A DNA stretch of 64,000 bases, from positions 7,398,095-7,462,094 of the forward strand of contig JAJEKV010000063.1 in assembly GCA_021234155.1 (NCBI GenBank), in the 5' to 3' direction. A program made the translations under genes and the position numbers. This document shows, one piece after another, positions 12,845-28,839 of this stretch (position 1 is the first letter of the stretch; each line of letters opens with the position of its first letter). The notes beneath the pieces are model-generated. The model had not been told where the DNA came from. It made no database searches and worked only from the letters and a program-made list of their open reading frames with translations. Source of the stretch: Isoetes taiwanensis (Eukaryota; Streptophyta; Lycopodiopsida; Isoetales; Isoetaceae).

Positions 12845-12861
12845 CCTATCCTCTTGTAGTG
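12845..12861 (-). repeat. CACTA right terminal inverted repeat
   Basis: Minus-strand reading CACTACAAGAGGATAGG differs from the left end at one base. The next base outside (12862) is already inside a copia LTR. Confidence 0.93.
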
Positions 12862-13488
12862 TGGCAGTGAATATATTGTAGCTACAAAAACAACCTATGA
12901 GAAGCAGTGGCAGTAGGTTGTAAAGACAAGAACAGTTGAAGATGCAAACGTATACATATAAGTGCTTTATGTGCTTTTAAGTACATATAAGTGCTTTATG
13001 TGCTTTCCTAAAGCAGGTATGTGGGATAAATCGAAAGTAGCAGATTTCCTTAGCCAAGCCTGTGGGATATAGTTCAATAGACAACAGCCTCAGATTGGAA
13101 AGCATGAATGATGCGTTAACCGCCGGACAGTTCTATTATAAGGTGAAGCAGAGCCTTAAAGAATTATTCGGGTCCAAGGATGGTTTGATCCGTCTCATAT
13201 ATGATTGAATGGAGGCAGTCAACGTTGCTACAGCAGCTCAGTCAATCCCTCTGCTACAGTGATCGTTTGCAATATTTTGTATTGGGATTTTAATGATTGA
13301 AGAATTATATCCCAAGTTGACTAGTGCTTACTTGTTGTTTTTTTTAATTGATTTGAGCAAGGAATTATTGACCATAATGTGGCTTCCTTGCTGGTGTGAA
13401 GGATTTGATTGAAATGCTAATGGTGTTGTGAAGCATAAATAAGACATCTTTGCTAGGATAAGTTTGAACGTGTTGTCTAGTTCTAACA
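12862..13488 (+). repeat. Copia LTR piece (3' portion of an LTR), displaced
   Basis: This is nearly identical to the reverse complement of 57210-57809 in the copia 5' LTR: I count about five substitutions plus a 10-bp and a 17-bp indel. It ends in ...TTCTAACA, the LTR terminus, followed by CTAGG (13489-13493). The first 71 bases of the LTR are missing and are found instead at 48177-48252. It abuts the CACTA right end with no spacer. Inferred to be the displaced 3' LTR of the element at 48177-57880. Confidence 0.9.
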
Positions 13489-13493
13489 CTAGG

Positions 13494-14200
13494 CTTAATC
13501 TGAAATTGGGAGTTATGACAATAATAGGAAGTACTAGCATGTCAAGTACAAACATGTTGCTTATTTATATCACAATCAAAAGTTTAACATCTTCCAAATT
13601 GGAAATGAGAATTTATTGTTTCCCAATTTCAGTGAATGGGAGAACCATATATGAGGGTTGTGGCCTTCTGTTTTCAGAAGACTAGGAATTGCATGTATAA
13701 GATAGATCATGTGGTCCAGGGTTTCCCTTAAGAAAAATTCTTAAGTGGTTTACTTTAGAACACCTGGCGAACTTCAATTTTAAAGGTTAGTCAATAGTGG
13801 CGATTTTTTTATTTTTTTTTGGGAAGTTTTGACATAGCGTTGAAGACGAATTTTTGAACAATGACATTATAGAAAGAAATGAAAAGTACATGCACAATTA
13901 CGTTTTCAACTATTTCTTACTTCAGCTATATGCGTGCTTTGAATTGAACACATTGCATGCAAAAATAATGGCTTACAGTAATGCAATAATTTGAAAAAAA
14001 AAAAGGAATTTTTTTTTTTATATTTTATATTTCAATTAAATGATACCAATTTGTGCCAATTTTTTTTATCATTTTGTGATTGTTGCTAGAAGAGGAAGAG
14101 TTCTTTAGCATGTTTTACAATGATAACACGCAAACTAGGACTAATATGGCAGAGTTGGAAACTAATAATAACATATTTGGTAGAAAATGTTACAACATTT
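13494..14200. other. AT-rich, no feature recognised
   Basis: A 73-codon plus frame ends at 13685 but has no recognised motif and overlaps the LTR. The rest is A/T-rich with poly(T) and poly(A) runs near 13810 and 13995. Confidence 0.4.
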
Positions 14201-14224
14201 TAATTTAGAGTGCAATCTGCATTT

Positions 14225-15900
14225 CTTTGCATTTGGCATGAGTACAGCTTCAACTGCTTGTCCGATTGAAAAAACCCACTTTTCACATATATCTAACATG
14301 TAGGGCTATCTGCAAAAGAAGAGAATATAATAAATTGTGAAGAGAAAATGTGTTTCATGTAGGTGCATAATTACCAGAATGTCTTTTATTGCCAATGCCC
14401 TTCATGCATCAGTTAAAGCAAGGAGTCCAGTTGTGTCTATTGTTATCACCGCTGCATCAAATATATGCAAGAGCATAAAATATTTAAGGGCATATCAGAG
14501 CAGATTTTAATCTTAGTTCAGAAAAAAGAGCAGATTTTAAACTTTTATCTTGATTACAGAAGGGTTTATATACTAAATATAATATATCTAATCATACTTA
14601 AATTCCTCTCTCTTATATAATTATGCATTGTAGAAGATTATAGCTGCATCAACACATATTATGAGAACGTCTTTTATCCTATCTACATCCAGATATTGTA
14701 TGGTGCTCCTAAAGCAATGTTCCTGGTAACTACCCTAGTACTAAAATCTGCGGCCCAACCATGGTTGGATCATAGTTGTATTCTATCACACAAGTATATC
14801 TAAAATTGAGTATTATGTACTATTCACATCAATTTCTGGTCCAATAGGTATAGAGATGAAGAGGACTCCTAAAAATGCTCCACGAATTGGCAGGAAACCA
14901 ATTTCGTCTACTTCCCATATGATCAAAGCTTCAATTGATTCAATAAGACAATGACTACACAGAAAATGATTGTGAAAAGGATGGCATTTGGGGTGAAATG
15001 GAAGAGAGGCATAAGCTGTAGGAGAGTCATCATGATCATCATTGCTAGTAGAATGTTAGAGAATGCGGTCATGCAATCTGCACTAAAGTCAGTGCTTGGG
15101 AATAAATCAAGCACATCAATTTTAGCTCATAAGTTATGTAATTCAGACATTTTGTTACCTATAGTGGCATAGTGAGATTCATGATGCCGACACAACATCT
15201 CTTTGTTGCTATCAGCATCGTAACCATTCAGAAGGAAATGTCCGTACTGCAATCTCTTCCTACATTTACTTACCTGTCATGATAAAAAACCTTAAACGTG
15301 AGCATGAGTTTGTACACACAGACATGTAGGGATTACCATAAGAGATACCATTGTAGACACCAAACCAATCTTGATGCTTTTCAAAAAGTATTCACCAAGG
15401 AAGAATCCTTTATGTGAACATATCGGATTAATCCCTTTTTGCATATGCCCTATCCTACAGTGTAACTTTCTTAACAAAATACGAAAAGGAAGACCAGACA
15501 GGGTTTGTTCTGCTTACGCTTCCAAGACCATATTTGTTGTCCTATGTTAATCAGACAAGGCAAGAGGAGTGAAAAGGCCTCCTCATGCTCCTCTGGTAGA
15601 AACTTTGTGTGGCAATACGTTTGTGGCCCAACTGGAGCTGGAAAAAAAACATGAAAAGCTTTAGAAGAGAGAACTTATCTAAGGTTAGCACAATGCTATT
15701 ACTTCCAGAACACACCATATAACGGATCAAATTAAAAAACTCTTGAAGCAGTAAAACAATTCTGATAATATGTTCTCCCATGCAACTTGAAAAATAGACG
15801 CCTGGCATTTTTGGTGTGCAATCTCCAGTTAAGAAGAAGGGAATATTAAAAACAGGAGACACGAAAAGAAAAAATAGAAAAAGCCATACTTAAAGCAACA
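14225..15900 (-). pseudogene. Sulfate transporter (SULTR family) pseudogene
   Basis: Minus-strand pieces appear in the gene order of plant H+/sulfate symporters. KGINPI and GEYFLKSIKIGLVSTMVSL lie near 15330-15440. NGYDADSNKEML lies near 15170-15250; the family has NYQ-DGNKEM. CMTAFSNILLAMMIMMTLL and FTPNAILF lie near 14950-15100, and EVDEIGFLPIRGAFLGVLF near 14830-14940. A piece like VLG.-PGT lies near 14700, a STAS-domain piece IDTTGLLALTDA near 14390-14450, and KWVFSIGQAVEAVLMPN near 14230-14310. Spacing suggests an intron-containing gene rather than a processed copy. Frame changes and stops separate the pieces, and the STAS part contains an in-frame stop. The N-terminal half is not recognisable. 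The assignment relies on family motifs from memory. Confidence 0.75.
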
Positions 15901-16199
15901 ACTTGTCTTTTTCGAACTCTTAGGTAGCAGTGGCTACTGGTGGTAAGAGGCGAATCCGGCTTGAATATGGAGATCTATTATCGAGATTTCGGCGAATAAT
16001 TGAAATTCCATAATCATTTTCAAGGCGACCTCAACTGGGATGGGAACCTAAACCAACGAAACAAGAGCGAAAATAAAAAATTGAATTGAATATGGAACCT
16101 AGTCGAGATTCATATCCATTTTTCTTTAAACCCTTAAATAAGACCCTGATGTGGTCAGATCTACCATGTTATATGCTTCAGCATTGTGCTATAAAGCAT

Positions 16200-17350
16200 G
16201 CATTGCATTGCATCTCGTTGTGATTCTGAAGCTCCTGCTAGCATTTTGGACGAGCTTGACTTTAAGGAACTCAAACCATCAGAATCAGATGATAAAGAAG
16301 AAAGTGTAGAATCCACAAAAGAAGTAGAAAAAAAGAAGCAAGGTCAAAAATGATAAAAAGAAGGTGGCAATTAAGAAAAGATCTGCAGGAGAAACCAGCT
16401 CCAGCACTTCTTTGTTCAATGATCCACCAAGCAAAGACTTCCAGCCAGTCAAATTGGTAAAGAAAAGACTCACAAGAAGTGCTACAAAGAATAATGCTAC
16501 AAAGCCAATGAACAAAGGTGCTTATCAGTTTTTTTTTTTCAATTATTCCTTGCAGATCCAGTTGATGTAGAAAAGGTAAGTCAAATGAAGTTTTCACACT
16601 TATCTCGTGAAGGAAGGCCTCAGATAGCCATAAATCAGAAGATAATTAATTTAACATTGAGATTTAATGCACATTTGTTTACTTAAGATTTTTTTTACTG
16701 TAGACAACACTAATATTAACAAAAGTATAGTTGATGAACCTTCTCAAAGTGAAGAAGTTCTTGAACAAGAGGCTGATGTGGTTGTAGACAACATTGTCCA
16801 GTACTTTTTGCATAAGAAAATCTATCATCAAAGATGAAACGTAAGCAATATTCTAGCATAGGGTTCACTGATATGTTTATAACTTATAGCAGTTCTTTGT
16901 GTTGTGGAAAAAAAATCAAATGAATCTATTGAGGAATTAGAAAAGAGTAGCATGATAAAAAACGCTCCATTTAACAATGGAAAGTAAGTTTTGCGTATCT
17001 CTTACTACTCAAAGTTGTAACATGACAATTTGCACAAAGCCGAATGACAAAGTTAGCTTCTTTTCTATGAACACTCCACGAGAAAAAGGTAAGGAGTTTT
17101 ACAGCATATGTTTGACTTGTAGCCTATGCAGATCCTCAAGTTCCAATTGCAGTGGCTAAGCTTAATCAAATTACAACTCCCACAAGCACATATGAGTGTT
17201 AACTTGCATAAATTGCTTTCACTGGCTTGCTTGGACAGTAGTGCTTTCACCAGCACATCTACTACTTTCTCCAACATCGAGGCAAGTGCTATTGTTTTCA
17301 CAAAACCTAGATAGTCCTCTGGAGGATGATGTTACCATGGAAAAGTGGTT
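16200..17350 (+). pseudogene. Unrecognised Lys/Ser/Glu-rich multi-exon gene remnant
   Basis: Plus-strand coding-like stretches are separated by intron-like AT-rich gaps: SDSEAPASILDELDF and SDDKEESVESTKEVEKKK near 16215-16340, KKRSAGETSSSTSLFNDPPS and VKKRLTRSATKNN near 16370-16520, an acidic piece DEPSQSEEVLEQEADVVVD near 16735-16790, and a final piece EDDVTMEKWFEKKF ending near 17370. There is no domain I can name. It may be the disordered N-terminal part of the gene remnant at 17890-18860. Confidence 0.4.
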
Positions 17351-17889
17351 CGAGAAAAAGTTTAGATGATGAATGCAGCTGTAAAGAAAATGTTCAAGTG
17401 ATATTTGTTGTTGAGATGAATAAAATACTTGGTCTTGTTTAAACTATGCATGACTAAAACTGCACCATTTTTTGCTTATTATAAAATTTTATAAGCTCTC
17501 TTTTGGAAGTTTGTCTTTATAGATAGTAGATACGTCTTTCTAAATCTGCAAGTTTTAGACTTCATAGTTTGCTATTTTTCAAGTTTTCGAAGAGCTTCAT
17601 TCTTCATTTTTTGTAAGTATTCCAACTTGCAAGTATTCTTTCCAATAAGTTCTCTTTTCAAGTATGTTTTACAGTTTGCAAGTTGACCTTAGTGCACTTG
17701 AGAGCATAAAAGTCCACGTTCTCTTTATTGTTAGGCTCTGAAACTACAGACAAATTATCTTCAAACTGCAAGAATGTCAGACTTCCATTGAGGATCACCT
17801 TAAAAAACAAGGTCATCCATAACATCTCCCACATAATCAGCACCTAGCCTTAGCTCAGTGTATTGCCATGTACCTATTCTACCTTAATT

Positions 17890-18860
17890 AGGACACTTGC
17901 CATATTTGTCGAACAAATAGCTATGACAGAAACAATTGTAATCCATATGAGCTAGTTGTCTAGGATCTATAACTTGAATTGGCCTGTTAGAATGGAACTT
18001 GCTTGTCACGGGTACTTGAGCCTAAGCCTGATGGCAAGGGAGGGTACAAGATATCTAACAAACCTATTATCAAACTGGTTTACAAATGCACAACTGCTGT
18101 ATAGATTATCCATCAAGCCAAGACAGTTTTAAAAGAATTTATACTACATAATTATGAAGGAAGATGGCAGGTCAAGCAATTTAGAGAGTGTGCAACAACG
18201 ATTCCAAAGGATACAATTGTGTCTGTCATAGATTTTGCTGAGAAATATACTTTTAAATTCAGCAAAGAGATACAAAGCATATATTGAAAGAATGATCAAT
18301 GCACAATATTAGTGCATATTACATATAGACATGCTACTAAGTTAGATGACCGAAATCTTAGATAAGAATGAGAAAAGAATTGTAAATGGAACTCACTTCT
18401 ACATATCAGATGATAGGAACCGTGATATTTTTTTGTGCAGCATTGTGTTGAATACGCATCATGCATTTTTGACAAGCAACGATGTAAAGTATAGCAAACA
18501 CTTCATGTAGTCTGATGGTTGCTTCTCATCAGTTCAAAGAAGCAATGGCCTTTTCTTTCCTTGGTAGGTACTACCATAACAATGGCATTCTAATAAATTG
18601 GAACTACTTTACTGCTTATTGGCAAAGGTAACTACATTTTATATGAGTGTAGTTGTAGTTTTATTTTTTGTTTTTACTTCCTTGCTTTTCTTTCCTGACA
18701 ATTACTAGAATAGATGAGCATGATGGTGTTGAAGTTGTCATAAAACGAGCTCTTACACACATGAAATGTTGAAAAGAAGTTCAAGTGCCACTTAAAAATG
18801 CACATGATATAGTAGTTTTTATGATTAAACATTTTAGGGACAACTTCACATTCAAAAGAA
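17890..18860 (+). pseudogene. Remnant of an uncharacterised protein family (ISDD...SDG...DG..xxxKRALTH)
   Basis: Frames in plus order give KPIIKLVYKCTTA near 18060, LHNYEGRWQVKQFRECATTI near 18150, VIDFAEKYTFKFSKEIQSIY near 18225, VHITYRH near 18310, HFYISDDRNRDIF near 18395, a Ser-Asp-Gly motif near 18510, FFLGRYYHNNG near 18555, DGVEVVIKRALTHMK near 18728 and LKNAHDIVVFMIKHF near 18795. The order recalls a family of hypothetical proteins in seedless plants and animals with a conserved ISDD / SDG / HDGAGA-KRAL layout, from memory, with no assigned function; a transposase origin is possible. Stops and frame changes make it a pseudogene. Confidence 0.5.
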
Positions 18861-19019
18861 AAAAAATAGATATAGGTTTGCTGAAATACTGCTTTTTCTT
18901 TTTTTATTGGATGACATCGAAATAGTCTTTCTTAGATAGGTTTTTCTGGGAAATTAAAGTTCTTCTATCCAAATTAATTGCTTTGCATAGGCCCTTCTAT
19001 TTGTGTCAACATTAACAGA

Positions 19020-19520
19020 GTAAGCCATAGCAGCACTTCTTGCTCTTTATGCATCTATATCCTTTGCATATTTGTGAGTTGCAAATGAATCCTTCAAGTT
19101 CTCCACTATTGCGTTCATTGTCTTCATGTCTTTGGTGGTTTGAACACCAACTCCAAGAATCATTTCATTGCACCACTTAAAAAATCTTTCCATCCTTTTC
19201 ACTAGCATTCTCACAAATATCAGTAACAAGTTTGCCAATATTCTTTGACAACCTTTAGCTTCTTCATCACCTACAACCTCCCTTTCTCTCTGTCCTTTTT
19301 TCTTTTCCTTCTTTGCTCGGCTCTCCTCTTTCTAAAAAGAACACCCGTTCTAATAGATAAAGGAAACAAAATAAACAATTTCAAATTAAACATGATTTAC
19401 ATTCAATATCTGTTTTAGCATGTATCTCCTTCTGTATGACTTCACCAGGTGCCTTCTTTGCCATGAATTCAGTATATGCTTTTTTATAACAAAATTCAGC
19501 ACCAAAACCTGAAAAGATAA
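19020..19520 (-). CDS. Unrecognised minus-strand coding-like segment
   Basis: Minus frames give FCYKKAYTEFMAKKAPGEVI (about 19440-19500), a Lys/Glu/Arg-rich stretch (about 19260-19340) and ANLLLIFVRMLVKRMERFFK followed by VQTTKDMKTMNAIVENLKDS (19047-19238). The composition is helical and basic, and no domain is recognised. It may be transposon-derived or a decayed exon. Confidence 0.3.
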
Positions 19521-19616
19521 ATTAGAAACTAAGATTATAAACATCACATAAAATCTTTATCCAAACAAGCAAACAACCATTAAATAAAGTCCTCTATGAA
19601 ATAAGCATAAGTGACA

Positions 19617-20946
19617 TTAGACACTCACTTAAACTAAACTGAAGTGAAGTGGTGTTCCATTGAGCTGAATGAATGAGTACAATGATATATATGGGTACCC
19701 AATGATGAACCCAAAATGAGTAAGAAACAATAGCATCCCCGATTGGCTAGTCAAATCCGAGGGTAACACAAAATCCTTCATAGTGAGGCTAGGCTCCAGT
19801 AGAATGTCAAGACAGAAGAAAGCCTGCAGATCGCCCCCGCACCACCCAAACTGAAACTCCAAAACTACTGCCACTCGTCGAAGCTGCGCCCCAACAAGTC
19901 TTACTAAGGTCTCCACCATAATATTACACGCGCCCACCTTGGCAACCATCCAAGCTGCAATTCAAAAAATGTCTTGCTAAGGCTGCCACACCAACTCCAT
20001 GCGCCGACCTTGGCCGCTCATCTGAAAAAACAACTCCACCCGCGCTAGTGAGATCGGAGCTAAAAATTGGGCAGCTTGGCAAGATACGCTACTCTATGAG
20101 CATTAGTGAGGTCAGAGCTTCAAAAACAGCAAAAATCACGTCAATAGTCGAATGCGTAAGGGTTAGGAGCCACACATGGCCATGCCGGGAGACTATGAAA
20201 GTAGGCCAACCATACAAGAATTACCGTATCGAAAAAGAGAAATGATCCATAAGGATCTCCAGAAACCCCGGGGCTACACTGGAATCGAGAAAGACAAGAA
20301 TCACAACATGAATAATGGGAAAACAAACCATGAGGATCCTCGAAACCTATGAGGCTACGCCGAGATCGAGAATTCCAATCTCTATATACAAGCTTGACCA
20401 AGGGGAGCTTCCCCTTGGTGCCCTCCAGAAGTGACAAGTGCTACGCTGGGTAAAAATAGGGGCCTATTGGCCAACTGAGAATAAACCTGATAGTAATCAA
20501 ATAGTTATGACCAAGCACAATAGCACAATATCAAAATTTGAAAAGATGATCCATGAGGATCCTCAGAAGCCACAGGGCTACGCCGAGATAAGGAAACATA
20601 GGCTCAACCCAGGGGGGCTTTCCCTTGGTGCCCTTTAGAAGCATCATGTGCAATGCTGGGAAAAAACGCAGAAGCCCATTGGCCAACACTGAACGAAAAA
20701 GTAAAACCTATATAGCAGAACAAGAGGTGGGAGGGGGAGAACTCCGTACAACAACAAGATTCAGCTCAGAGGAAACGCCGATGAGGAATGCAGGAAGACA
20801 CAAGGCTTTTATGGGAGAAAGGGCCAAAGAAAGCCTGGGTCTGAAAGGAGAGCTGGCGCCAAAACTGGCGTCCCTTTCCCTAAAATGATGGTTCTCTTCT
20901 ATATAAGAAGAGAATAAGCTTAGACACTTACTTAAACTAAACTTGA
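19617..20946. repeat. Insert flanked by 27-bp near-identical direct repeats, with internal tandem repeats
   Basis: TTAGACACTCACTTAAACTA at 19617 recurs as TTAGACACTTACTTAAACTA at 20920, continuing for about 27 bp with one mismatch and one indel. Between them lies about 1.28 kb of GC-richer DNA. A word like CCAT.AGGATC..C.GAAACC...GGCTAC.C.GAGAT occurs three times (about 20245, 20327, 20549). A longer unit with CCCTTGGTGCCCT and TTGGCCAACA/TGA occurs twice (about 20405-20480 and 20610-20690). There is no convincing ORF. Near the right border TTCTCTTCTATATAAGAAG contains a TATA-like palindrome. It could be a solo LTR or non-autonomous element. Confidence 0.5.
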
Positions 20947-21113
20947 ATTATCTATATTCAATGTTAAAATCTAACCATTTTTGAAAGACAAGCAAAATAA
21001 TTTTATGCCTTGTGACAGAAAGTTCTCAAATTCCCACCTTTCAAATGCCAAACAAAAATTCAAAATGACAGAGTCCAATTTTTTAATCAAAAAATATAGA
21101 ACAAAGGCACATT

Positions 21114-21213
21114 TGCATTACTTGCACTACAACTCAAAAAGAGTACATAAATAGATCAACTAACGAGCACTTGAGTTATAATGCATTACTTGCACTATAA
21201 CTCAAAAAGAGTA
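21114..21213. repeat. Short direct duplication
   Basis: GCATTACTTGCACTACAACT with its continuation (21114-21145) recurs at 21182-21213 with one base change, 68 bases apart. Confidence 0.7.
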
Positions 21214-21505
21214 CTTGAAACATGTTTGCCAATCTATGGATTCAAATGGTTCATCGCATAATGAGACCATCATTGTTGTGTCATGTGTCTCTAAATTCAT
21301 ACGAGTTTTTATAACACTCTTGATACTAGCATTTTGGCGAGAAAAACCTCGCTCACAACTTGCTCTGTTTCCAGGAATGAGCATCCGACATGGCCGAAAA
21401 TTCATTAGGGTTGGAAAACTGTTCCACCAACTATCACAAGTTCCATTTTCATCTCTACAAATAGATCAAGCCACCATTATACCTTTATTCTTCATAGCCC
21501 TATAA
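21202..21505 (-). pseudogene. hAT transposase C-terminal (dimerisation) fragment
   Basis: The minus frame contains WWNSFPTL, then RMLIPGNRASCERGFSRQN, SVIKTRMNLETHDTTMMV and a terminal Trp/Phe-rich end. The block 'P.....CERGFS..N.IK...R..L....' is the hallmark of the hAT family C-terminal dimerisation region. Only about 95 residues survive; the upstream part is replaced by the (TC)n tract and LINE beginning at 21518. It is not functional alone. Confidence 0.75.
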
Positions 21506-21514
21506 ATCAACAAG

Positions 21515-26300
<4,786 letters not shown>

Positions 26301-26308
26301 AAGTGCAC

Positions 26309-27100
26309 TTAAGCTAGGATCTCCTTTGCCATGACGAGATGAATATTCCTGATATAGCAGCTATGGATGCCATTGTAATGATCTGATTCAGTTTTGTTTG
26401 TGCCTTCTAGTCTACTAGCAGATTCAAAATGGTGTTCTCTAATGATGCCCTCTTTAACACCAAATGAATAATATTTTACAATATCAATAGGCTCTAAAGA
26501 CTCAAGATGTTCTTTGAGAAATGAACCATGCCATCTAAAGAACACTAGTTAACGTGTTCCCGGTGTTGCTCGGCTAATGTCACCTGCATCATTCTCATCA
26601 TAGCTCGATCAACACTATAATAATCGATAGGTGCAGCTAGCAACCACTCTATCCTCTAGTTTACTTCGTCTACATCCTCATTTAGTATCACATATGTAAG
26701 ATTACTTCAAGTAAGCATACACAATTTGGAGTCAATTTCCTCGTGGAACACGGGGTGGAACATAGGTGGAACCTGGCAAAAATCTCTTCCCAAAACAACA
26801 ATAAGTACCCCAAATAATTTGTCACATGACATCATATCACAGAGCGTTCCATCCAGGACTTCATAAACATGTTTATGCATCATTGAGGCCTCATCCACAT
26901 ATAATCATAAGAGTCGTCTTATCAATTTTGCCAGCATGGACTGGTATCTTGAACCTTGAATGTGCATTATCAATTTTGCCAGTGTGGACTGCTTTGAAAT
27001 ATTGCAAGTTGATGTCTCATCTATGTTTATCGATATCTTGCATCGGCAAAAGATACAATAAAGAGACTATTGCAAGCCATATGTTTTGTTCCACCATCAT
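26309..27100 (-). pseudogene. Helitron helicase (PIF1-like) remnant
   Basis: Minus frames, high to low, give AHSRFKIPV.-GKIDKTT (about 26920-26970), the Walker B region DEASMMHKHVYEVLDGTLCD (about 26840-26898), then VVLGRDFCQVPP (about 26770), whose usual form is GGDFRQ.LP. Downstream, DVDEVN and IDYYSVDRA (about 26600-26680) match the later 'N.DVDE.N......G....Y.S.D' block. The Walker A part is not visible and there are several stops. No Helitron 5'-TC or 3'-CTRR hairpin end could be fixed. The motif set is specific for the RepHel-type helicase of plant Helitrons. Confidence 0.75.
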
Positions 27101-27680
27101 TTGGAGCACGATAGTTTCTAGGGAGGCAGTATTCTAGTGCCATAATCCTAAATTTGAAATATGGAAAACTATGAAAAAGGATCAAGTCTGGCAAAATCTG
27201 TCTCGAACCCCTTAAACCAATGAAGACCAAAAGATGCCACTGCTTCTAAGAGAAGCCATAAACTATAATATGCAATAGGAAAGGAAGCCTAAATAGTAAG
27301 AATCAAGTTAAAGCAAGCCAGACACACCAAATAATCAATCTGCAATGGCATTGGAATTTTTCCAGAACTCATGGCATTGAGCACCTTTGAGACAGTTGTT
27401 TAGAAGAAAGAATTTCTACTTGATCAGGCAAACGCTCACATTTTGATGCACATTTATAATGGGTTGCATTAAATCATCTAGTTGAGCTCTGAATCTTTAT
27501 CTAAGTTGTCGATGCCTTACTCAAAACTATAAGCCCAAAAGATACCAATAACTTACCAAGGAACAATCACCAACAACTTCTAGTATATATATAGAAGGCC
27601 ATCAAGTCCTCCTTAAGAAGTCATGTAAACTTTATCTTATTGAGAAAATAATCACCTCTGAGACAGTTGTTTAGAAGAAA

Positions 27681-28655
27681 GTGACCAAGATGAAGCTCAC
27701 ATTCTGATGCACATTTACACCAAGCACTCCGATAACAACACATATATAACTTGTTGTCCTCAAATTCCATGCCTGAATCCATTGTATTTCCCTCATGGTG
27801 CCTGCTGCAATCATGCACATGTGTTTACTAAAGGATAAATCGCTTACCCCATTGAATGCATAGCCTAGACTGATATGTACATTGATTCATAGCATAAATA
27901 GATGTTCACACCTACAATACCAAGTTTTGTAATACCCCCGTATAGTGTCTCCACAATAGATGAATTTGGTTAGCATGTAAAGCCAGTCCAACAACGTAAC
28001 TTTGACGCGTTTTGATACTTACTGTTTAGCTGGTAACTAATTAAGCTCTCATTCCTTTATCTTAGATGTTTCATTCTGGATGTTACCATTGACTGTTTTC
28101 TTAGCACATAGTTTCTTAGTTGTCATTTCTGTTTGATATGTTCAAACCCTGCACTTTATCTAATCCTCACTCTTGAGGGCATGAATTTTAATTGCTCCTG
28201 ACTATATAGACATAGCCAGATAGACAAGTATTCCTTGCAGTGCTATGTAAATTGTGACTACATAAATACGCATGGAACAGAAAGGAAGACCACCTTAAGG
28301 CTTACCCTGAGATTAAAGCACAAAGAAGACTTATATACCGTAGAATATAGGTTTAAGTTACCAATATCATTTGTGGAGACATTGTACAGGGGAATTACAA
28401 AGCTTGGTATTGTATGTATGAACATGTATTTATGCTACGAATCAATTTACATGTCAATCTAGGCTATAAATTCAAAGGAGTAAGCCTTAATCCTTTAGTA
28501 AATACATGTGGATGATTGCAGACAAGCAGCATGAGGGAAACGTAATGGATTCAGGCATGAAATTTGAGGACAACAGGTTATATATGTGTTTTCATTGTCG
28601 GAGTGCATGGTATAAATGTGCACATCGGAATGTGAGCTTTGTCCTGATCAAGTAC
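27681..28655. repeat. Imperfect inverted repeat with about 630-bp spacer
   Basis: Arms at about 27681-27851 and 28479-28655 are reverse complements with scattered changes; both contain ATGGATTCAGGCATG and TTTGAGGACAACA. Part of the left arm is also directly repeated at about 27386-27460. Each arm translates to MDSGM.FEDN.LYMC followed by a Cys/His-spaced stretch, so the unit may derive from a coding sequence. The spacer holds one unrecognised frame (28235-28462). Confidence 0.7.
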
Positions 28656-28839
28656 TCCTTGTAGCATTTTGTTGTTTTACTTTAAACATAGATTGCCTAT
28701 TTCAGATAGTTTAACCAGTGTGTGAGATAGATGCGGTTTTGTTGGAACATATTGCAAATTAGCTTCATAGCAATTTTTCTCTAGCAACCAATGATACATA
28801 GCCTTTAGTTAGCATGGCATGTGGCCGCAGCAGCAGATG

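Larger units (their letters stand above)
2159..12861 (+). mobile_element. CACTA (En/Spm-type) DNA transposon, near full length
   Basis: The left end reads CACTACAACAGGATAGGG (2159-2176). The right end, read inward on the minus strand from 12861, is CACTACAAGAGGATAGG, so the termini match in 16 of 17 bases. Both subterminal zones are loaded with TGACACAA/TTGTGTCA-like and TGACGCAA-like words in both orientations, the expected layout for CACTA subterminal protein-binding repeats. The interior holds a TNP2-type transposase gene on plus (7761-12223), a second spliced gene on minus (3017-4548), captured host-like sequence and local tandem repeats. CACTA elements duplicate 3 bp on insertion, but here the flanks are TTA (2156-2158) and TGG (12862-12864). 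They do not match, so at least one end no longer sits in its original site. Confidence 0.93.

Noticed and set aside
2156-12864. 3-bp target duplication for the CACTA
   Set aside because: Flanks are TTA and TGG; they do not match.
12862-13488. Calling this an ordinary solo LTR
   Set aside because: The first 71 bases are missing, it lacks a matching duplication on its left, and the missing part plus the matching CTAGG are found at the other copia ends.
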